Origin: Haematococcus lacustris
Taxonomy: Eukaryota > Chlorophyta > Chlorophyceae > Chlamydomonadales > Haematococcaceae
Assembly: GCA_030144725.1 (NCBI GenBank)
Contig: JASKMD010000025.1
Location: 2,027,716-2,091,715, forward strand
Direction of reading: 5' to 3'
DNA length: 64,000 bases
Both the position numbers and the translations under genes were made by a program. The notes below the pieces were generated by a model that saw only the letters and a list, made by a program, of their open reading frames with translations, ran no database searches and was not told the DNA's origin. Positions 58,687-64,000 of this stretch are shown here, in pieces; positions within the stretch are counted from its first letter, which is position 1, and every line of letters starts with the position of its first letter.

Positions 58687-61600
58687 ATGCAGCGCCCAGG
58701 TGTGGCTGCCAGGTTTATGGCGGTCACCCTCAACGTGCAGGGCCTAGCCCAACCGCACAAGCTTCAGGCTCTGCTAGACTGGGCCGCAGACAGCCCGGCG
58801 CAGGTGGTTTTCCTCCAAGAGTGCCACAAGGCGGAAAGCGTGTGGCAGTGGGCCGAAGCCCTCTCCGGGGCCAAGCCAGCCTGGCGTGGTCAGTGGTTCT
58901 ACACTCCCGGCACCGGCAGCTCCCAAGGTTGCCTAGTGCTCTTGAAGCCCTCCACCCTCTTGAAGGGGTGCACCCAGGTGCAGCTGCAATCAGAGGCGGC
59001 CCAGGGACGGGTCCTGCGAGTGGACGGGGTTCTGGCTGGTAGGCCCGTCTCCTTGGTGTGCGTGTATGCCCCAGCGCAACAGTCGGAGCGCTCCACGTTC
59101 TTTTCTGTTTGCCTCCCCGCCTGCCTTCCCCCAACTGCGGAGGGCCGCCTCATCATCATGGGGGGTGACTTCAATTGCATCCTCTCCCCTTGGGATAGGG
59201 TAGGGGTCCCGCAGGGCTCTCAGCACGGGGAGGCCTGGGTGGGTAGCCGGGGCCAGGGGGCAGAGCAGTTGAGGCAGCTGGTGACGGAGAGGGGCCTGGT
59301 GGACGCCTGGCGGCAGCTACGCCCCCCCTCTGCCAGGGACCTCACTCACTTCAGTGAGCGTTGGCAGACAGGCGCCCGCCTAGACCGGTGGTATGTCTCG
59401 GAGGGCCTAGCTCAGTGGCAGTTGGACAGCACCATCTTGGGGGTGCGGCCGGTGCCCACCGACCACCAGCCCGTCTCAATCTCCCTGTGCCCTCCCGACC
59501 CCCCCCTCACTGCCCCCGCCCCCTGGCAGCTGCACCCCGCCCACCTTGACGACCCTGAGCTGCTGGACTATCTCAAGGGGTACCTGCAGGCGGAGGCCGC
59601 TCACCATGAGGCCGCCAGACAGCTGGGGACGCAGCCTAGGGACGGGCACAGGGCCAGGTGGGCCCGCATCAAGCAGGGCATGGCCCTGCGGGCCCAGCAG
59701 TTCCTGCGGACCAAGCGCCGAGCTAGGCGTGACCTGCGGCAGCGAAGGGAGAAGGCAGCCTTGGCTGCAAGGGCCCACCTCGTGCGCCAACTGCAGCTAG
59801 CAGAGCAGGCCGGCCAGGCAGAGGTGCTTGCAGCGCAGCACCTCGGTGAGACGACAGCCCTAGCCGGGGTGGGGGAGCGCGTGCAGGTGGCCCATCAGTC
59901 CCTGCTAGCCAGCGCTGTCCTGGACCAGGTGTATGGCGACCGCTCCTCCTTCTTTTTCTACCACCGCGACCAGCCTGCGCACACCCCCACCCTCATCTCC
60001 TCCCTTCAGCTCCCCGGGCAGCCCGGCTTGGCGGCCGACCTCACCACTCCAAACGGGGTGCGCTCAGCGTGCCAGGCCTTTGAACAGCACTATTCAGCCG
60101 CCGCGCCTACCGGAGTCTACGCTGCAAAGGCCATCGACCCAGCCGCGCGCGCCACTCTGCTTAACTGCCTTACCTCACGTCTCACCCCCGCTCAGGCCAG
60201 GGCTGCGGAAGGGCCTGGGGGAGATCCCATGCTCTCGGAGGAGGAGCTGGGTCGGGCCCTTCAGGGCAGTGCTCACAGCAAGGCCCCGGGGCTAGACGGG
60301 CTGCCCATGGAGGTGTACGACCGGCTTTGGCCTCAGCTGGTGGGCCCTTTGCGGGCCATGCTGAGGGAGGCTCTGGCAGATACGAGCGACCCAGCCCCCC
60401 TGGCTGAGTTCCTCACTGGGGTCATTACCCTGGTGCCCAAGGCTGGCAAGCCTAGAGACCAGGTGGCGGGGTACCGCCCCATCACGCTGCTCAACTGCGA
60501 TGTGCGGCTGGTGGCCAGGGCCCTAGAGGACAGGCTGCAGCTGCCGCTGGACCTGCTGGTCTCTCCTTCCCAGTCAGCTTTCATCCTGGGGAGGGACATC
60601 AACGACAGCGTACAGTTCCACCTTGGCTTGCTGGAGTGGCTCCAGCAGCGGCACAGCCCTGCCTGGCTTCTGTTGCTGGACCTGGCAGGGGCCTATGACA
60701 ACGTTTCCTGGAGCCTGCTCCAGGACACGCTAGAGGCCATGGGGTTCAGCCAGCAGGGGCACGTGCGCTGGGCGCAGCTGCTGCACCGGGGGGCCACCAG
60801 CCAGGTGCTCGTCAACGGCTACCTCACCGACAGCTTCCCCTTGGCCTCTGGGCTTCTACAGGGCAGTGGGGCTTCCCCGTTGTACTGGTGTGTGGTGTTG
60901 CAACCGCTCGTTAGCTACCTCAGCTCGCTCCAGCGGGCGGGTCGCATCACCACCCCCGCTCTTCCCACTAGTCCCCTGGCCATGCACGCTGCCACCCTGA
61001 CCCCCGCGCTTCCCACCAAGGAGTACGCGGACGACCTCACCATCCTGGTGGCGGATCGGGTCAAGGACGGGGAAGTGGTGGTGGAGGCCTTGGAGCGGTT
61101 CCGCGCCGCAGGCGGCCCAGCGCTGAGCGTGAGCAAGAGCGTGGCCCTGCCGTGCGTCCAACCAGTGACTAGTCAGGGCGAGCCGGAGGCCCTGGGGGCG
61201 GAGGGAGCAGGGTTGGCAAGGGTGGGAGGGGAGGGAGGGGGGAGGGGAGGCGCTAAGGGAGGGGAGAGGGGAAGGGTAGAGGCGGGGGCAGGGGCAGGGA
61301 CAGGGGCAGGGGCAGGGGCAGGGGCAGGGGCAGGGGCAGGGGCAGGGGCAGGGGCAGGGGCAGGGGGGGTCATCCGCGCCGCGCCGCCGGGGTTGGTGGT
61401 GCGCCACCTGGGGGTCCCCCTAGGGGCGACCTCTTACGCTGCCACAGGCGAGGCCGCCTATGGTGGTGCTGCAGCTGCCATCACAGCGGCCTCCCTCCCT
61501 TGGCAGCCCCTGGGCCTCAACCTGCTTGGGAGGGTACAGGTGGCTCAGCAGTGCCTGGCCAGTAAGGTCATCTACCAGATGGCCGCCGTGCAACCTCCCA

Positions 61601-64000
61601 CAGCCTTGGCGCATGCCATGGCCCTTGCCATCAAACGCTTTGTCGCTGCGTCAGACCTTCCCCAGGAGCGCAGCCCCAACAGCAACCGCCTGTACCCTAG
61701 CGAGGCCATCTGCGTTATGCCCCGGCGGGAGGGAGGGGTGGGGCTCCCAGACCTAGGGGTCATCAGCACAGCCATGCGGGCGAAGATGTTGGCCCAGCTT
61801 TGGTCGCCCCGGGTGCGCCCTTGGCAACCCCTTACCCACAGCCTTTTGGCAGACCCCCGCCACGGCCTCAGCACCTGGGTCATCACAGACCCCAGCGCCC
61901 CTCCCTTGCGCATTATCACCCCGCGGCTGCAAGCTCACGTGGCCGCCTTGGCCCAACTTCGTCTGTTCCGGGTGGTACCCCCAGAGAGTCAATCCTTCTA
62001 CTCAGTGATGGCGGAACCGTTGTGGTTCAACCCTCTGATCCGCCTGATCCCTTCTGCTAGGCAAGAGGCAGAGAGCCAGGGTTGGACCCATGTCCGCCAC
62101 GTGCGGGAAGCCCTTCAGCGGCAGTTTCAGCTCGAGGGTGTCACCCGGTGGGCTGCTGACCTGGTTAGAGCCTGCCTCCCGAAGCCCTGGCAGCAGTGGG
62201 TGGACCTCCGTGACCCCCCCCCGCCTGATTGGGAATGCCTGAGGGTGGGGCCCGGGGTGGGGTTCGTGGCTCGGTGCCACCCCGCGCTCCATCCCTCCCA
62301 CTGGGTGGCCCCCAACGGGCGGCTCTTCCCCCTTAACCCCACGGGTCAGGGGCCCCTGGGGACGTTCCAGGTGGTGGAGGGGGCAGTCTGGGAGCCGGCT
62401 GCGGTGGCCCGCCTGAACAAGCCCAACTACCTCTTGACACCGGAGGAGCGAGCTACCCACCTCCGTCCTCTGCCTGCAGGGCGCCTGGGCGGGCAAGGGC
62501 AGGAGGGTGGTCAGGGCCAGGGGCAGGGGGGGGTAGATAGGGGGGGGGGGAGGGGCAGAGGCAGGGGAGGGAGCGGGGGTAGGGGCAGGGGTGGGGGGCA
62601 GGGAGGGTGTGGAGCAGGAGGGCAAGGTGGAGCCCCAGCGCATAAGGCCGGGCCCCCTCCCTGGCCCAAGGAGGAGTGGCTCCTAGGCCCCTGGGCCCAC
62701 CTGCAGCTGGATCCCCAGGTGTGGGGCTTGGGCACCACCACCCTCTTGGAGTTTACGGTCAGGGATGCCAAGGTGCGCCTCCACCAGCTCCAGCGAGTCA
62801 GCGCTGACGCGCTCTACCCTCCTGGGGGGGGCCTGTGGCCGGTGCTTTGGGGTAGGCGCCCCCCACGGGAGGCCGGGGTGGCTCAGGGGACAGCAGTTGA
62901 CGGAGGGGCGTTCAGGGAGCTGGAGGAGCGGTGGCAGGCCAGCGCTCAGCAAGTTACAGCCCAGCGAGCAGCGGAAGAGCGGGAGCAGCAAGGCAGGGAC
63001 GCGGAGGAGCTGCTCCCAGAGGAAGTGCAAGGCAGCCAGGCGCCGCGCTGGCGAGACACCTCCGCCAGAGCCCCTCCCCGCCCCTCCCCGGAGCAACGAG
63101 CAGCCGAGCGGGCGGAGCGGCAGCTGGAGGCCCAGCAAGGGCCCCGGCGCACCGGTAGGCAGCCAGCTACCCTGCAAGTCCCCCCCGATGGCACGGTGGA
63201 TGAGCTGGCCGCAGCCACTAGACCGGGCCAGTCCTGTCTCCAGGTGTGGAAGGAGCTGATGGACCCCACCCTCCGCCGGGAGCATGCCATCGTGGCTTGG
63301 CGGGTGCTCCACGGCAGCCTCATGGTTGGGGCCTTGTGGGGCCACATCCTTAAGGGCGCTGCTGCCCCGGGTTCATCCGCCTGCCGCCTCTGCCAGCCGG
63401 GCCAGCTGGAGACCCTCACCCACGCCTTCCTCACTTGCCCCGCCGTGGCTCCGGTCTGGGAGTGGGTGTTGGATGTGTACGGCCACCTTACCGGCACCCG
63501 CCCCCCCTCCGGCGATGCCCTCCTGCTCCTCAGTGGTCGCCCCACCCGCAGCGAGGCTCCCCCCTTCCAGCCCCCAGACAGTTTGCTGTGGCTCAGGTTG
63601 CGCGTGGCCTATCTAGGCACGGTGTGGCGTCTCCGCAGCTCCGGGGCCGCTACAGCCCTCCAGCCGCAGATGGTGGCGCAACGAGTGGCAGAGGAGGTCG
63701 TCCTCACCCTCTCCTCCGCTGTTAAACGCGACTGGCACCGGGTAGGCAGAGACATCCGGGTGGGCCTTTGTGGAGCGGTGCCCTCCACCTGGTTTAGGGG
63801 TACGGACCCGGAGCTTGGCGCAGACCAGTTTGACCGATTGTGGCCGGAGCCGTCAGGAGGGTGGTTCGCCAAGGAGGGGGCAGAGGAGAGGGCGCTGGAG
63901 AGGGTAGGGGGAGGGGAGGCCGGGGGGATTGTAGCGGGGGCCAGGCAGCGGGAGGAGAGGGCGTTTGGGGCGGGTGAGCTAGTTGTGCGCCTGTCCTTGC
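58687..64000 (+). CDS. LINE ORF2: endonuclease-reverse transcriptase polyprotein (3' end outside the window)
   Basis: This nicks target DNA and reverse-transcribes the element RNA at the nick. 1771 codons are open to the last base. Endonuclease motifs: VTLNVQGL (13-20), LQEC with Glu45, GGDFN (159-163), RLDRW (231-235) and DH at 259-260. RT motifs: KAPGLDGLP (532-540), ITLVPKAG, GYRPITLLNC, SQSAFILGRDIND, LLLDLAGAYD with Asp665 and Asp671, LLQGSGASPL, EYADD with Asp782-783, LSVSKS and HLGVPLG (907-913). Between the last two sits a Gly-Ala satellite-coded insert (about 860-894). A Gly-rich spacer lies near 1280-1315. A zf-RVT zinc motif is at Cys1566, Cys1569, His1579 and Cys1584. The frame extends at least 187 codons beyond it. 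No broken motif was seen. Reading starts at the ATG two bases after the ORF1 stop. Confidence 0.95.
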   Translation, partial: MQRPGVAARFMAVTLNVQGLAQPHKLQALLDWAADSPAQVVFLQECHKAESVWQWAEALSGAKPAWRGQWFYTPGTGSSQGCLVLLKPSTLLKGCTQVQLQSEAAQGRVLRVDGVLAGRPVSLVCVYAPAQQSERSTFFSVCLPACLPPTAEGRLIIMGGDFNCILSPWDRVGVPQGSQHGEAWVGSRGQGAEQLRQLVTERGLVDAWRQLRPPSARDLTHFSERWQTGARLDRWYVSEGLAQWQLDSTILGVRPVPTDHQPVSISLCPPDPPLTAPAPWQLHPAHLDDPELLDYLKGYLQAEAAHHEAARQLGTQPRDGHRARWARIKQGMALRAQQFLRTKRRARRDLRQRREKAALAARAHLVRQLQLAEQAGQAEVLAAQHLGETTALAGVGERVQVAHQSLLASAVLDQVYGDRSSFFFYHRDQPAHTPTLISSLQLPGQPGLAADLTTPNGVRSACQAFEQHYSAAAPTGVYAAKAIDPAARATLLNCLTSRLTPAQARAAEGPGGDPMLSEEELGRALQGSAHSKAPGLDGLPMEVYDRLWPQLVGPLRAMLREALADTSDPAPLAEFLTGVITLVPKAGKPRDQVAGYRPITLLNCDVRLVARALEDRLQLPLDLLVSPSQSAFILGRDINDSVQFHLGLLEWLQQRHSPAWLLLLDLAGAYDNVSWSLLQDTLEAMGFSQQGHVRWAQLLHRGATSQVLVNGYLTDSFPLASGLLQGSGASPLYWCVVLQPLVSYLSSLQRAGRITTPALPTSPLAMHAATLTPALPTKEYADDLTILVADRVKDGEVVVEALERFRAAGGPALSVSKSVALPCVQPVTSQGEPEALGAEGAGLARVGGEGGGRGGAKGGERGRVEAGAGAGTGAGAGAGAGAGAGAGAGAGAGGVIRAAPPGLVVRHLGVPLGATSYAATGEAAYGGAAAAITAASLPWQPLGLNLLGRVQVAQQCLASKVIYQMAAVQPPTALAHAMALAIKRFVAASDLPQERSPNSNRLYPSEAICVMPRREGGVGLPDLGVISTAMRAKMLAQLWSPRVRPWQPLTHSLLADPRHGLSTWVITDPSAPPLRIITPRLQAHVAALAQLRLFRVVPPESQSFYSVMAEPLWFNPLIRLIPSARQEAESQGWTHVRHVREALQRQFQLEGVTRWAADLVRACLPKPWQQWVDLRDPPPPDWECLRVGPGVGFVARCHPALHPSHWVAPNGRLFPLNPTGQGPLGTFQVVEGAVWEPAAVARLNKPNYLLTPEERATHLRPLPAGRLGGQGQEGGQGQGQGGVDRGGGRGRGRGGSGGRGRGGGQGGCGAGGQGGAPAHKAGPPPWPKEEWLLGPWAHLQLDPQVWGLGTTTLLEFTVRDAKVRLHQLQRVSADALYPPGGGLWPVLWGRRPPREAGVAQGTAVDGGAFRELEERWQASAQQVTAQRAAEEREQQGRDAEELLPEEVQGSQAPRWRDTSARAPPRPSPEQRAAERAERQLEAQQGPRRTGRQPATLQVPPDGTVDELAAATRPGQSCLQVWKELMDPTLRREHAIVAWRVLHGSLMVGALWGHILKGAAAPGSSACRLCQPGQLETLTHAFLTCPAVAPVWEWVLDVYGHLTGTRPPSGDALLLLSGRPTRSEAPPFQPPDSLLWLRLRVAYLGTVWRLRSSGAATALQPQMVAQRVAEEVVLTLSSAVKRDWHRVGRDIRVGLCGAVPSTWFRGTDPELGADQFDRLWPEPSGGWFAKEGAEERALERVGGGEAGGIVAGARQREERAFGAGELVVRLSL
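61273..61370 (+). repeat. (GGGGCA)n array inside the reverse transcriptase coding region
   Basis: About 15 copies of GGGGCA, with one GGGACA, in frame as Gly-Ala. The unit is the same hexamer as in AKR2 intron 5. It sits between the LSVSKS motif and HLGVPLG, that is, between the palm and thumb parts of the RT. Confidence 0.95.

Larger units (their letters stand above)
54641..64000 (+). mobile_element. Intact-looking two-ORF non-LTR retrotransposon (LINE), cut by the window edge
   Basis: Two long, uninterrupted frames follow each other with a 2-base gap: ORF1 (no known domain) and ORF2 (endonuclease, reverse transcriptase, zinc finger). All RT and endonuclease core motifs are present and no stop or frameshift was found when ORF2 was read line by line. 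This suggests a young, possibly active copy. Clade is not certain; the apurinic-type endonuclease plus HLGVPLG motif fits the L1-like group of algae. The 5' boundary is unknown (54641 is just the first base after an in-frame stop) and the 3' end lies beyond 64000. Confidence 0.9.

Overview
The window is nuclear DNA of a green alga. Genes have many short GT-AG introns, exons are GC-rich, one protein has an AKR2-type (plant/algal) architecture, another carries a Ser-Pro-rich extracellular linker like those of volvocine algae, and low-copy satellites are everywhere. The style fits Chlorophyceae such as a Haematococcus- or Chlamydomonas-like alga. That assignment is an inference; no species marker is present.

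Layout. (1) 3.4-9.1 kb, minus strand: a complete 10-exon gene for an AKR2-like ankyrin protein. Four of its introns are filled with different simple satellites. (2) 9.1-12.6 kb: mostly non-coding, with a pentanucleotide array, relics of dispersed repeats and one coding-like fragment that weakly resembles Argonaute. (3) 12.6-21.2 kb, plus strand: a multi-exon secreted or surface protein with a signal peptide, a beta-trefoil-like segment, a Ser-Pro-rich stretch and leucine-rich repeats. It is interrupted by a 3.3 kb 17-bp minisatellite in an intron and by a 500-N assembly gap. (4) 23.2-28.4 kb, plus strand: a complete 9-exon DNAJC9/dnaJ-6-type J-protein gene. (5) 24.3-29.3 kb: two truncated copies of one TnpB/Fanzor-like element, one antisense in intron 3 of the DnaJ gene and one just after its stop. 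Both keep the RuvC-III end of the nuclease and about 220 bp of conserved 3' non-coding DNA. (6) 29.3-29.9 kb: a dead non-LTR retrotransposon 3' end. (7) 30.6-54.0 kb, minus strand: one giant 37-exon gene for a roughly 4,570-residue low-complexity and coiled-coil protein, probably a CEP350-like centrosome/basal-body protein. It converges tail-to-tail on the DnaJ gene. (8) 54.7-64.0 kb, plus strand: an apparently intact non-LTR retrotransposon with two long ORFs. ORF2 (endonuclease, reverse transcriptase, zinc finger) runs off the right edge.

The three best-supported host genes were rebuilt by hand from splice sites. Exon phases add up exactly for AKR2 and DnaJ, and for all but two places in the giant gene. 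The most unusual content is the Fanzor-like pair, the intact LINE with a satellite inside its reverse transcriptase, and the heavy satellite load of introns.
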